This document shows positions 1-9,329 of a stretch of 64,000 nucleotides of DNA, piece after piece. The position numbers were made by a program, and so were the translations under genes. The notes beneath the pieces are model-generated. The model made no database searches. It saw only the letters and a list, made by a program, of their open reading frames with translations, and was not told the origin of the DNA. This DNA comes from Notolepis coatsorum (lineage: Eukaryota; Chordata; Actinopteri; Aulopiformes; Paralepididae): assembly GCA_963971535.1 (NCBI GenBank), contig OZ020589.1, positions 56,393,842 through 56,457,841 of the forward strand, read 5' to 3'. Positions within the stretch are counted from its first letter, which is position 1, and each line of letters begins with the position of its first letter.

Positions 1-118
1 ACACAGAGTGATATGACCGGCCGGCCAAAGAGTGTGCTCCTAAAAGAAAAAGAAGTGGTCTGGTCCCCTTCCTCCGTTCTCCTTTTCACCCCTCTCCACG
101 GCACATCATATAATTAGT

Positions 119-440
119 GTGTGTGCGTGCGTGTGTGTTGGTGTGTGGGTGCTGGTGTGTGTGTGTGTGCTGGTGTGTGTGTACTGGTGTGTGTGTGTGT
201 GTGCTAGTGTGTTGGTGTGTGGGTGCTGGTGTGTGTGTGTGTGTGTGTGTGCTGGTGTGTGTGTGTGTGCTGGTGTGTGTGTGTGTGTGCTAGAGGGTGT
301 GTGTGCTGGTGTGTGTGTGTGTGCTGGTGTGTGTGTGTGTGTGTGTGTGTGCTGGTGTGTGTGTGTGCTAGAGTGTGTGTGTGTGAGTGTGTGTGGGTGT
401 GTGTGTGTTGGTGTGTGTGTTTGTGTGTGGGTGCTGGTCT
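119..440. repeat. GT-rich compound microsatellite
   Basis: A long run of (GT)n broken at intervals by GCTG, GCTA and GGTGCTG variants. The interruptions recur, so part of the tract behaves like a short minisatellite made of GT runs ending in GCTGGTGTGT. Reading frames through it give only Cys-Val-rich peptides typical of dinucleotide repeats and are not genes. Confidence 0.95.
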
Positions 441-1234
441 GAAAGGGAGGGAAAAAGATTTATTGGTATGTGTCTTATCGTTGGTACTTAAACTCTACCT
501 GGCCCCGTCTTCTAATCGCGGGGTAATCCTAGTCAAGTCATAATTTAGTTACTTGTGGCATTTCGTGTCAAATTAATTGAGTTAAAGATATATGCTCCAA
601 CTTTGTGTCTTGGGGAATGAATGTGTCTTTGTATTAGGTCATTGTGTGTGTGTGAGTTTTTATGGTCACTGATTAGGATCTTTGAGTACTCTGATGTGCC
701 AGAGAGAGAGAGAGAACGCCAAGGGAACTAGGACTTTGCATGTATTCTGCTACATGATTATACATGTACTGTAGAATGTCTCTGCTATAATTTCCATGAT
801 TATACATGTCATATTCCAACAATAGAGAAATGGAACATTTGATGAGTAGTAATATTAGTAGAAAATAAGGAGTAATTTTTCTCTCGCATCACATACAGGA
901 CACCCAATGTTAACCCGTTGAGTAACAAGTTTTTCTACAACTCAAGTTCAGACCTATGTTGCTCTATTTCAGTAGCACTAAAAGTGAGTTTTCTTTATTG
1001 TATCAGAAACTTCAGAATGTAATCTTTCAAAAGAGACCAGGATCATGCATGTGCTATAAGTATAAAGTATAGTATGTTGTGTTGTGTTTGTAAATAGCTG
1101 TTTAGGTACAGGGTTGATGCATTTTATCCCCCCCCCCCCTCCCTGCTCTTTGTTTCAGGTACAGGACTTTTTCCATAATTTAAGCATAACATTGCAAAGG
1201 GTGACAGAGTTCTATCTTGTCTTATCGTTTCCAG
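441..1234. other. non-coding stretch, no gene seen
   Basis: About 800 bases of AT-rich DNA with no convincing coding frame. It holds a short (GA)n run near 702-715 and a poly-C run near 1129-1139. The last bases before 1235 form a pyrimidine-rich tract ending in CCAG, a plausible splice acceptor for the following exon-like block. Confidence 0.6.
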
Positions 1235-1363
1235 GACATATGGTGCATCAAAGGCCGGAAGGGAATGAAGAATGGCAAACCTTTCTACTATCCAGCTACT
1301 GGATTCATTGAAGAAAGGCTTCAGAATGTCCGAAAGAGGCAGGGTTCTGGGTCCAGACAGTGA
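1235..1363 (+). pseudogene. exon-like fragment, SAMD3-like family (tentative)
   Basis: A pyrimidine tract plus CCAG ends at 1234. The frame starting at 1235 encodes about 42 residues beginning DIWCIKGRKG, with FYYPATGFIEERL following, then a stop at 1361-1363. This basic, aromatic-rich block resembles the linker region of the large family of fish sterile-alpha-motif-domain-containing 3-like proteins, recalled from memory rather than searched. No good donor occurs before the stop. A GT donor context (CCAG/GTAATA) exists at 1402, but the frame is closed by then, so the block looks decayed or is a terminal exon. The next block at 1752 is on the same strand and may belong to the same gene. Function unknown. 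Confidence 0.35.
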
Positions 1364-1751
1364 ATGCCTGAAGCCAACGAGCCACCCAGGGCATATACCA
1401 GGTAATACCTGGGGTCGGCAAAAAGGGCCATGTTTTCCTGTGTCCCCAGGGGGTAACTATATTCTTCACCAGGGGGAGCTTACTGCACATGAATCCTCAA
1501 GGGGGGCTCCATGGAGCAAAATTGGCTGATTCCTGACTTTACCTCGTTTAATATACCTTGTTGAACCCCTCCCCAAAACATGCAACAATGCTGGGCAATA
1601 GCACCTCCCTCTGGTCAGCCGGGGCGCCTGACTGGAGGGAAAGGATCTGATTGTAATAATGTGCTAAGTCCTACTGGTGAAAATGGGTTACGAAATTGGA
1701 GATCATTTTTAGATAGTTAATTTACAATGTGTTGTATATATGTTTCTATAG

Positions 1752-1942
1752 AATCGACCCTGCCAGAAAAAAGGGCCCAGCAGCAAACGGAGTGGCTGAA
1801 ACATAACCTGGAGCCCTTCACTCAAGTTCAGGCGTACATGAAGGACACCGTCCTCTACAGAGCCAAGTGGATTCGGGGAAATCACTCCAAGGACATAGAA
1901 GAGGTCATTACGGAGTACCCTCGCCTCACCAGCCCAGGCATG
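1752..1942 (+). CDS. internal exon-like block, SAMD3-like family (tentative)
   Basis: An acceptor (TTTCTATAG, ending at 1751) and a donor (ATG/GTATGG, at 1943) bracket an open block of 191 bases. The open frame reads LPEKRAQQQTEWLKHN, then a stretch containing YMKDTVLYRAKWIRGN and ending EYPRLTSPGM. In fish SAMD3-like proteins I recall a similar segment: acidic or Gln-rich helix, an RRxWI-like helix, then a short 'EYPRLxxPGM' turn just before an exon border. The codon pattern and splice sites look like a real exon. No later exon of this gene is visible on this strand within the window; a hAT insertion at 2046 lies just downstream in the presumed intron. Function of the family is not established. 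Confidence 0.4.
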
Positions 1943-2045
1943 GTATGGATCTACTGTAACATATTGCATCTACAAGGTTTTGTACTGCTTTACTGCCCTG
2001 TTGGAACACTCCCCCAGATATTGATAGATCAAAACACATATATAC

Positions 2046-2661
2046 TAAGGCTGTCAAAGTTAACGCGGTATTAACACGTTATCGCCCTACTATCTAGCGA
2101 AACCACAGCTTAAGATTTTTTTTTACTAGACTATACTCAGGTGTATTATTGATGCTCTCATTGATACTATGTTTGTTTCTGAAATGTGTGTGTGTGTGTG
2201 TGAGATATAGAGAGAGAGAGGGGGTGAGAGAGAAGGGAAGGGGCAAGAGAGAAAGAGAGCTGGGAGAGTGTGTGTGAGAGAGAGGGGGGGGTGTGTGCGA
2301 TTACTCAGCCCTTGTGTGGGTGAATGTAACAAGTTCCTAACATTTTCTTTCCCCTATTATTTCATGTACACTTTATTCATTGGTTTAATGAATTTTCTTT
2401 CTTTTAAGTTATTTTGTGCATCACTCTCTTTTGAATTTGATGCAAATTTGCAATGCATGGGGGTCATCCTTTTGTGTTAAATGACTGCATAACGAAAGCA
2501 TTTGTTGACTCGCATGTTGATAAGAGAGTATTAAAACTTGGAACTTGAAAAAGATCTGTTTAAGGTAGAAAACATTTGATTAATTTGTGATTAATCGCGA
2601 GTTAACTATGGACAATCATGCGATTAATCGTGTTAAATATTTTAATCGATTGACAGCACTA
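2046..2661. mobile_element. non-autonomous hAT DNA transposon with 8-bp TSD
   Basis: Terminal inverted repeats start TAAGGCTGTCAA on the left and, reverse-complemented, TAGTGCTGTCAA on the right. Both arms continue into an AT-rich subterminal block ending TTAACACG. The element is flanked by the same 8 bases, ATATATAC, at 2038-2045 and 2662-2669. An 8-bp target duplication is the hallmark of hAT elements. The 616-bp interior has no transposase, only expanded (GT)n and (GA)n runs near 2183-2293 and a 3' half shared with 9580-9955. Confidence 0.85.
2183..2293. repeat. (GT)n/(GA)n simple repeats inside the hAT element
   Basis: A (TG)n run, then a degenerate (AG)n tract with GGGG interruptions. 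The related copy at 9580 starts just after this tract, so the tract may mark where that copy was truncated. Confidence 0.8.
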
Positions 2662-2669
2662 ATATATAC

Positions 2670-3477
2670 ATATAGAAATACGGGACTTAGCATCTACAGA
2701 TGTGGGACTGGAAAACGAGGCGTCTACCGCCGGTAGCAAGCTAGATGACGCTAGATGACGTCTTTTTACGCTGCTCTGCCTGGTTCAACCAGTAGGGGGA
2801 GTCGAGTTACACGGTGGAGAGAGGGAGCTATTCTACAATCTGTGTGTGTGTGTGCATGCGACACTAGTCTTGGACATATTATTTTGCAATGTAATGCTTT
2901 TCTGTAGATTATTTGACTGTCATTGGTACAGTAATGGTGTGGTATTTTCGATTAACGTGCGTTTTTTATGGATAATCATCTAGATACTCAGATACAGTGC
3001 AGTATTATTCTTTACGAGACAACCCAACGTGCTGGCACCGAAGACCCGCCCTACTCTGCCTCTGATTCGCAGAATGTGGCTCTAGTTAGGCTCTGGTTGG
3101 GGGAAATGTAACTGGCCCGTCGATTATTGTGATCAGGCTGTCCTGTGGATTTCAGCTGTCGCTGTATTGAATTTACTGGTAAATTAAATTAGGTTTAACG
3201 TTAGTTTGTTTACTACAGTTATGTAGTCAACTAAGGTAACGTTACAGTAGCAACTGCTCAAATAAAGCTGTATCCACATTGCTGTCAAGTTAATGTTATG
3301 GTCTCTCGAAAATTGAATGCGACCTCAAGGCTTTTCAACACTGGCCGCGTAATATTAGTTAACGTTCATTTAGCAGTATGTAATGTGTAACGTTTAATCA
3401 ACGTGAAATGGCCCTGAATACATCATATAATGTGTTTCCCAGCTGCTTATATTGTAAGTGTATGCCCAAAAATATAT
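2670..3477. other. non-coding stretch, no gene seen
   Basis: About 800 bases without a supported gene. It has a short tandem duplication (CTAGATGACG twice, near 2740-2760) and a short (TG)n run near 2841. AT-rich patches near 2940-3000 recall hAT subterminal DNA, but no termini or target duplication could be paired, so no element is called. Confidence 0.5.
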
Positions 3478-3612
3478 ATCACTGAATTGAAAATGGGGGA
3501 CCCTGATGTAAACAAGACTAAAGTCTTTCTCTGGTCTGTGCATCCCCTTAACAATTGTGTGTATTGAGCTGTACTGTATTGTACTCATTCTGCAATCTGT
3601 TAATGACATTTA
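3478..3612 (+). mobile_element. LINE 3'-tail fragment, family X (plus orientation)
   Basis: Contains the block reading GAATTGAAAATGGGGGACCC, then TTTCTCTGGTCTG, ACACAATTGT (here in the reverse sense) and TTCTGCAATCTGTTAAT. The same order of words recurs in seven other fragments of this window, at 7821-8190 with a (GAAT)n end and at 56398-58228, so it is the 3' end of a truncated non-LTR retrotransposon. Here the 3' side points right. Confidence 0.7.
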
Positions 3613-3629
3613 CATATCTGTAGATACTA

Positions 3630-4172
3630 TATCTATATCTGTACATCCCTTACCTACTCTTACTAGTTACGCTGCTGGCCAGTATGACTTACTACCATAT
3701 AGTGTCTTTATACCTGTATCACTGTACATGTTAATACTATATCTCTTACCTACTCTTACTAGTTACACTGCTGGTCAGTATGACTTACTACCATAGTGTC
3801 TTTATACCTGTATCACTGTACATATGAATACTATATCTCTTACCTACTCTTACTAGTTACACTGCTGGTCAGTATGACTTACTAGTTACTACCATAGTGT
3901 CTTTATACCTGTATCACTGTACATATTAATACTATAACTATATCTGTACATATCTCTTACCTACTCTTACTAGTTACACTGCTGGCCAGTATGACTTACT
4001 ACCATAGTGTCTTTATACCTGTATCACTGTACATATTAATACTATATCTATATCTGTACATATCTCTTACCTACTCTTACTAGTTACACTGCTGGTCAGT
4101 ATGACTTACTACCATAGTGTCTTTATACCTGTATCACTGTACATATTAATACTATATCTGTACATATCTCTT
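3630..4172. repeat. tandem repeat, about 92-115 bp unit, five copies
   Basis: Five head-to-tail copies begin near 3647, 3746, 3838, 3955 and 4067. Each carries CTTACCTACTCTTACTAGTT, then GACTTACTACCATAGTGTC and TACCTGTATCACTGTACAT. Length differences come from extra ATATCTGTACAT steps. It lies between two fragments of LINE family X and may derive from that LINE's 3' untranslated region (inference). Confidence 0.85.
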
Positions 4173-4319
4173 ACTAGGGACACTGTACATTGGAATACTG
4201 ACATACATTTGCCATGGAAACTGTACATTGGAGGAGGTTGGGTAGGTGGGGTGGGGTTGGGTGGGGCTGTACATTGGAATACTGACAAAGCCATGCTTGG
4301 TCTTTATTGTACAACTGGG

Positions 4320-4988
4320 TTAGGACATTTGTAGGGGCCAGTTTTGAATTGCAGTCTCCCGTAGGTGTTCTTTGAGAGTGTTTTTGAAGGTGGGTAGTGA
4401 TTTACATTCCTTTACAGCTTTGGGTAGGGCGTTCCACATTGTTGTGGCATAATTGCGAAACGTGTTTAGTCCCTTGTTTGAGCCGAATCTGGGTTTTACA
4501 TGATTTGTGGAGCTCCCTCTGGTGTTGTGATCGTGGTATTCACTGACCTTTGGGAAGTATTTTGACATGTACATGGGTACCTTGGTCGTGTAGTGTATCT
4601 TGTAGACCAGGCCCATTGCAAGTTGCTGTACTCTGTTGTCTACTCTAAGCCATCCTAGGTTGGCAAAGTGTGCAGGGGTGAGGTGGGTTCTAGGAGTCAG
4701 GTCAAGCAGTAGTCTGACTAGTTTGTTTTGAGATGTTTGTAATTTGGTTTTTAGTGCCTTTGAGGTGCTTTGGTACCATGAGGTGCAAGCATAGTCGTAC
4801 TGTAGTACCCTTGAATGAGTTCTCCTGCCAGAGTCTTCAGGGTATTCTTGTTTACCAGGGAGGAGATCCGGTACAAGAATCGAGTTCGTTGATTGACTTT
4901 TTTTTATTACATTGGATGCCATTTTGTCACATCTGGACATTAATAAATACAAAAGTGTATTGTTATTGTTGTCATGTATTGTTGTCAT
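4320..4988 (-). mobile_element. LINE reverse transcriptase C-terminus, family X (L2/CR1/Daphne-like)
   Basis: An open frame of 222 residues on the minus strand. Residues about 65-90 (YACTSWYQSTSKALKTKLQT, then SQNKLVRLLLDL) and 95-120 (THLTPAHFANLGWLRVDNRV) match the thumb and C-terminal region after the reverse transcriptase core of Jockey-superfamily LINEs. The segment YATTMWNALPKAVKECKSLP followed by TFKNTLKEHL is the usual C-terminal signature of these proteins. The N-terminal endonuclease and catalytic RT motifs are absent, so this is a 5'-truncated copy. The first 60 or so residues do not look like LINE protein. A shorter, more decayed piece of the same region lies at 6414-6560. Clade assignment within the superfamily is uncertain. 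Confidence 0.8.
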
Positions 4989-5290
4989 GAACTGAATAGA
5001 TTCCAGAAGTCATAATCCACTTAGTCCTGCTCCCAAAACTATTTTGAATATGTAAAATAAATGCAACTACTGCAGAAGTAGGAATATCATTAGAATACAG
5101 TACAGTATCTACTACTACAGTACTACCTATGCTGCTATGTCTATACTACTATGTATCACAAACAGTACTGTATTTGCAAATCTGGTATGTCATAAATGTA
5201 TAGATGTAGCAGTACTGTCTATCTGTATGTCGTGTATGTCATATATGTTACGATGAATTGAAAATGGGGGACCCTGATGTAAACAACCAG
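4989..5290 (+). mobile_element. non-coding DNA ending in a LINE family X tail fragment
   Basis: AT-rich sequence with repeated GTATGTC and CTACTACAGTACT words, ending at about 5255-5290 with GAATTGAAAATGGGGGACCC, the family X block also seen at 3492. The repeated TGTATGTCATGTATGTCA-like words upstream also occur, inverted, at 8030-8110, so they belong to that LINE's 3' region. Confidence 0.5.
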
Positions 5291-5524
5291 TATGGCCACT
5301 ACAATACTGTAACAAAAATGAGCAGAAGTATTTCAATTATTAGACGGAATGCCTATTTTTTAACAGACACAGCTACTGTACCAAGCAAGTCATACAATCA
5401 CTAGTTTTGTCACATCTGGACTACTGTCCAGCAATCTAAAAAATAGTCAGATAAAATAGACAGAGTAAAATAGTGCAGTGCAATAAAATAGTAGAATAGA
5501 ATAGATACAACTTATTTTTTTACA

Positions 5525-5612
5525 ATGAGAATTTTATTACCATTGCAGAATGGGTAAACTACAGTCAATACACACAATTGTTAAGGGGATGCAGACCAGA
5601 GAAAGACGTTTG
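5525..5612 (-). mobile_element. LINE family X 3'-tail fragment
   Basis: Reads TTGCAGAATGGGTA, then CAATACACACAATTGTTAAG and ATGCAGACCAGAGAAAGAC, the minus-strand version of the family X tail. Flanked on the right by a (C)n run at 5694-5710. Confidence 0.65.
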
Positions 5613-5903
5613 TACATTGCAAAGTTCATCCTTCCTCTGCAGAGTTCAAATAAAGCTGACTTGACCTGACTTGAAACAAACAGTGTTGAGACAACCCCCC
5701 CCCCCCCCCCCACCATCAATGTACAGCCCCCCACCCCACCTACCCACCTATTAACACCTCATCAAGGAGAGGGGGCAGGGAGGTGTCAAATGCATCTGAG
5801 TACGGTCACAGTTCCATCCTAGAGGCTAATCTTTCCTGTGACAAAATGGCATCCAATGTAATATATTCCATAGTATATTCCACTACAATGGGTACAATAC
5901 TGA

Positions 5904-5935
5904 CCAGAGAAAGACTTTCGTCTTGTTTACATCTA
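5904..5935 (-). mobile_element. short LINE family X fragment
   Basis: Only GACCAGAGAAAGACTTTCGT and the adjoining CTTGTTTACATC are present. Together with the piece at 5800-5870, which repeats in inverted form part of 4890-4925, it suggests further scrambled family X debris in 5.7-5.95 kb. Confidence 0.5.
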
Positions 5936-6149
5936 CTATTTTTATTATTGTCTATTTAAAACTTTAAAAAAGGGGTGAAACGATACAGCATTCACTTTAC
6001 GGCCTATAGGGATATTTTATTTCAATTCTCTGTTAGAAAAGAGAAATATTAAGCCCTGTGCAAGGAATAATATGAAAATGTGCCATTGAATAGCCTGTAG
6101 CTAGATATGACATTTGGACATGACATGTTTGTCCTCCATAGATACAGTA

Positions 6150-6242
6150 ATTGAATGGAAATTGTATTAACAGATTGCAAAATGGGTACAATACAGTACA
6201 GCTCAATACACACAATTGTTAAGGGGGTGCAGACCAGAGAAA
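6150..6242 (-). mobile_element. LINE family X 3'-tail fragment abutting the PHD coding end
   Basis: Contains ATTAACAGATTGCAAAATGG, then GCTCAATACACACAATTGTT and GTGCAGACCAGAGAAAGAC. Homology stops abruptly at about 6242, where the PHD-finger frame begins. The junction is the 5' truncation point of this LINE copy. Confidence 0.7.
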
Positions 6243-6415
6243 GACCAGTCTACTGCTTGTGTAAAACAACAACAGAATCAGAGAGCATGGTTGGCTGTGA
6301 CACCTGTGATGACTGGTTCCATCCCAGGTGTCTAAACCTCAAAAGGCTACCGAAAAGCAAGACATGGTATTGCCCGGAGTGCAGAAAAAAGAAAAAGAAG
6401 TCTAACCCTAACTAA
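6243..6415 (+). pseudogene. PHD-finger C-terminal fragment
   Basis: The frame carries a full C4HC3 zinc-binding pattern: CLC near the start, CDTC, then DDWFHPRC, then WYCPEC, spaced as in PHD fingers. It ends with a lysine-rich tail and a stop at 6413-6415. PHD fingers usually read histone H3 tails; they are also found in ORFs of some transposable elements. The fragment has no start, no visible splice acceptor of its own, and is joined on its left to a LINE tail and on its right to another LINE fragment that starts at the stop codon. It is therefore a stranded 3' end of a host or transposon gene. The parent gene cannot be named. Confidence 0.6.
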
Positions 6416-6560
6416 GTTGCTGTACTCTGTCGTCTACTCTAAGCCATCCTATATTGTCAAAGTGGGCAGGGGTGAGGTGCGTTCTAGGAGTAAGGTCAAG
6501 CAGTAGTCTGACCAGTTTGTTTTGTGATGTTTGTAATTTAGTTTTTAGCCCTTTTGAAGT
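6414..6560 (-). mobile_element. decayed LINE family X RT fragment
   Basis: Closely matches the plus-strand reading of 4616-4765 (AAGTTGCTGTACTCTG, TCTACTCTAAGCCATCCTA, then GTCAAGCAGTAGTCTGAC). It is a second, shorter copy of the C-terminal RT region on the minus strand. Confidence 0.75.
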
Positions 6561-6589
6561 TTTATGTTATGGCTTCCTTCTTGGAGAAA

Positions 6590-7085
6590 ATGTAGGTCTG
6601 CCAATGCTGCTGTTATGCATTGTTGTGCATGTTGAAACATGAAATAGCAATTTTGTATTTTTGTATATAAAAAAAATAAGCATTTTTTACATGCATTGTT
6701 GTGCATGTTGAAATTGTAGGCCTGCCAATGCTGCTGTTATGCATATGTTATGCATGTTTAAACTTGAAATAGCACTTTTGTATTTTTGTATATAAAAAAA
6801 ATAAGCATTTTTTACATGCATTGTTGTGCATGTTGAAATTGTAGGCCTGCCAATGCTGCTGTTATGCATATGTTATGCATGTTTAAACTTGAAATAGCAC
6901 TTTTGTATTTTTGTATCTAAAAAAAATAACAATTTTTTACATGCATTGTTGTGAAATAGCACTCAGTCACAGAAAGTTAATGTGACAATACATTTTTTGT
7001 ATTTTTGTATCTAAAAAAAAGCAATAGCAGAAGTTAGTTTTGCATTTTCTTTACTTGCATTGTTGTGCATGCTGAAATAGCACAA
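6590..7085. repeat. tandem repeat, about 124 bp unit, three to four copies
   Basis: Units contain GGCCTGCCAATGCTGCTGTT, ATGCATATGTTATGCATG, GAAATAGCACTTTTGTATTT and TTTTTACATGCATTGTTGTG. Two full copies start near 6707 and 6831; partial copies lie at each end. The repeat runs up to the transposase remnant at 7086, and words such as TTGTGCATGCTGAAATAGCA mark the junction. Confidence 0.85.
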
Positions 7086-7586
7086 TAGTTTTGAATACTG
7101 GGGGGATGGTTGAGAATATGTGGTCCCTGCACTGCCATTTAATCAAGAAGTCAAGCTTGACGTACATCAGGTCTATCCAGGTCCAGAACACTTTGATGAC
7201 TGTTGCCTTTGACACACCTCTGATGTGGGAAATGAGGTCAAAGGACATGTCGTGACGCAGTTTGACAAGGGTGATAAATAGCTGATCTATGGGTGAGATT
7301 ATGATGCTCCTTGTCTTCTCTGTGTGACAGTAAGAAAACAAGTTCTGAAGCACTGGCTAGGTAACACCTGTCATCATTTTGCATTTGGTGTTGTTGCTGT
7401 CCGACTCGACCTTGGTTCTCTGTTGGTCACCATCCTCCTTGGCTGCATCCCTCTCCTCTCTGAGAGACTGCATCTCGTCAAACAGACACTGCTCGGTGAT
7501 GGGAGGTGTGGCTGCTTCCTCAACTTGGGCTGCTGCCTCAACTTGGATGTCTTGGCTGCAACGTTTAGTCCTCTTGTGGGGAGTCA
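7051..7586 (-). pseudogene. IS4EU/PIF-Harbinger-type transposase fragment, exon 2
   Basis: Minus-strand frame from a plausible acceptor (ATTTAAAG, ending at 7587) to 7051. The N-terminal part has a charged coiled stretch (DEMQSLREERDAAKED). The part after residue 75 reads CKMMTGV, then SPIDQLFITLVKLRHDMSF, GVSKATVIKVFWTWIDLM and YVKLDFLIKW. That order matches the helix-turn-helix region that precedes the DDE nuclease in THAP-linked IS4EU-like transposases of fish: DNA-binding helices with 'VSKxTV', then 'WID-MY'. A single in-frame TAG at 7354-7356 interrupts it. The nuclease domain itself is missing; the frame runs into the tandem repeat at 7085. It should be inactive. Confidence 0.65.
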
Positions 7587-7680
7587 CTTTAAATGAAATA
7601 AAAACCATACTAATAAGAAACTGCAATTTAGGAACCCATTGATTTTGGCACATAACTGAAAACTAGATGATATCACTTAC

Positions 7681-7820
7681 CATGGTATGAAGAGGAGTTC
7701 CTTTTTGCACGCCGCTCATGGCGACTGATGTTCGTTGACGTAGATGGTGTAGACTGTGATGTTGAAGGGAATACAGATGGAATGTAGTCTGGGTGTGTTT
7801 GGTCGTTGACCTTTGCACCT
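7681..7820 (-). pseudogene. THAP-domain end and linker, exon 1 of the same transposase
   Basis: The frame reads GAKVNDQTHPDYIPSVFP, then a Ser/Thr-rich linker and a basic stretch RHERRAKRNSSSYH, ending at a good donor (CATG/GTAAGT on the minus strand, exon edge at 7681). 'HPDYIPSVF' resembles the 'NPDWVPSxF' motif that closes THAP DNA-binding domains. The reading phase fits exon 2 at 7586 (H-V-T across the junction). The upstream part of the THAP domain is cut off by the (GAAT)n tail of a LINE at 7821. Confidence 0.6.
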
Positions 7821-8190
7821 GAATGAATGAATGAATGAATGAATGAATGAATGAATGAATGAATGAATGAATGAATGAATGAATGAATGAATGAAAACGT
7901 TATTAACAGATTGCAGAATGGATACAATACAGTACGGCTCAATACACACAATTGTTAAGGGGATGCAGACCAGAGAGACTTTCGTCTTGTTTACATCAGG
8001 GTCCCCCATTTTCAATTCATAGTGACATACATTTGTGACATACTCAACATACATGACATCATGACATTTATGGCATAGGGACATACATGACATACAGGTA
8101 TATAGTACTGTTACATTTGTGACATAATATGATATGCAAATATACAGTACTGTTACCCCATAGATCCTGACAGAGAGTATATACATATGA
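7821..8190 (-). mobile_element. LINE family X 3' end with (GAAT)n tail
   Basis: Starts with about 18 GAAT units (7821-7894), which on the minus strand are the (ATTC)n tail after an AATAAC-type end. Then come the family X blocks: AACAGATTGCAGAATGGATA, GCTCAATACACACAATTGTT, GACCAGAGAGACTTTCGTC and GTCCCCCATTTTCAATTC. Upstream (rightward) are degenerate GACATACATGACATACA repeats to about 8110. It inserted into the THAP exon. This is the most complete copy of the tail and defines the family. Confidence 0.8.
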
Positions 8191-8834
8191 CATGTATATT
8201 ACAAGCAATACGACTATTCAATAACAAGTCCTTAGAGCAAGGACAACAACACTGAATGTGATTGATAAATAGTATACTAGTAACATATAAAAATGAAAAA
8301 GGCATGTAGGCTACACTGAGAATGGACTATTATGGGGAAGTAGCTAGCAGAGACTGCTAGCTAATCAATCAATCAGCTAGCAGCTAACATCTGCTGTTTA
8401 CAGCCTCACAGCCAATACAACTTAATTTACTATATAAATATGTGTTCCTTATTCTCACCTGTTATGAAATGGGTAGAGCAGACATACGTAGAATTTGACT
8501 TGGGGGACCAGGGTCTGCTTTGGTCGACTCTCCCGTCTGCTCTACCCAGTCAAAGGAAGTTGACTTCGAGAATATACAGTACTGTTTACAGTATGTGTAC
8601 AAGGGAAGACTACTCTAAATGTGTTGTTTTCTTTGTGCATTAAGCCAGTCAATTTGCTCTTTGTATGGGATTATAACGGAGTTGTTCTTGTTTGTGTGCT
8701 CCCCTCGCATTTGACGATCAATTGGACTTGAAAACAGCAGTGACCACCACTCGTTAGATCATATGAAACAGTAGCCCCTGTCACGTCACGTAAGCGGCAG
8801 ATAAAACAGTGAAGATCAGATCATTTGACTTACC
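8191..8834. other. non-coding stretch with a 14-bp inverted repeat
   Basis: No gene seen. TGGGTAGAGCAGAC at 8470-8483 is repeated exactly in inverted form at 8535-8548, leaving a 51-base loop. A small GCTAGCTAATCAATCAATCA region lies near 8350. Nothing else is supported. Confidence 0.6.
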
Positions 8835-9015
8835 ACTTAATCCAACGTTCATTCCCCACAAGCGTCTCCGGTGACCCGAACACCAGCCAGTATTTACCCT
8901 GGTCGATTTGGTCGTCCACTCCTGCACTGTTCCCGGCACACGCTGCCGATTAAGGGCACGTACTTGGTCCTCAATAATGGACATTAGTGGACAAACCACT
9001 AAAACAATGGGGTTT
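8835..9015 (-). pseudogene. RecQ-helicase-like exon (motif Ia region)
   Basis: The minus-strand frame reads NPIVLVVCPLMSIIEDQVRA, then LNRQRVPG. 'VVxPLxSLxxDQVxxL' is motif Ia of RecQ-type superfamily 2 helicases, just after the Walker A exon. The exon ends at 8835 with a strong donor (GTAAGT on the minus strand, at 8834-8829). Fish genomes carry many short RecQ-like genes and gene fragments with this exon. The Walker A motif (GxGKS) should lie upstream, but I do not see it in 9.0-9.3 kb, and no DEAH exon follows, so this is an isolated exon. I cannot tell a genuine gene from a duplicated fragment. Confidence 0.5.
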
Positions 9016-9329
9016 ACGTGCCATTTGGAATAGCCATAGGTCTTTGCTGTAGCCGGTATTTTTGTATTTCCGATTCACATTTAGGAGGCATAGCAAGTTC
9101 GGTTGTCTCGAAGGAAGGATATAATTCCAACTTGACTTTGACTTTGCGCCTCCTGGCGGCACAAAACAGAAACCGCACCCACCCTAATAAAACCATTTGA
9201 CGAGAGCCGTTAACGGGCGGCAGAGGGCGTTGAAACGGCGGTAGGAGGGACCTCAATTTGCAATGCTGTAACTGTACCCATCTCCCTCCTCCTCCATCTC
9301 TTCCCCCACCTTCCCTCCTGCTACTTCAC

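Noticed and set aside
119-543. Cys/Val-rich open frames of about 107 residues
   Set aside because: They are translations of the GT microsatellite in several frames.
2670-3400. A second hAT element
   Set aside because: AT-rich subterminal-like words occur, but no paired termini or 8-bp duplication.
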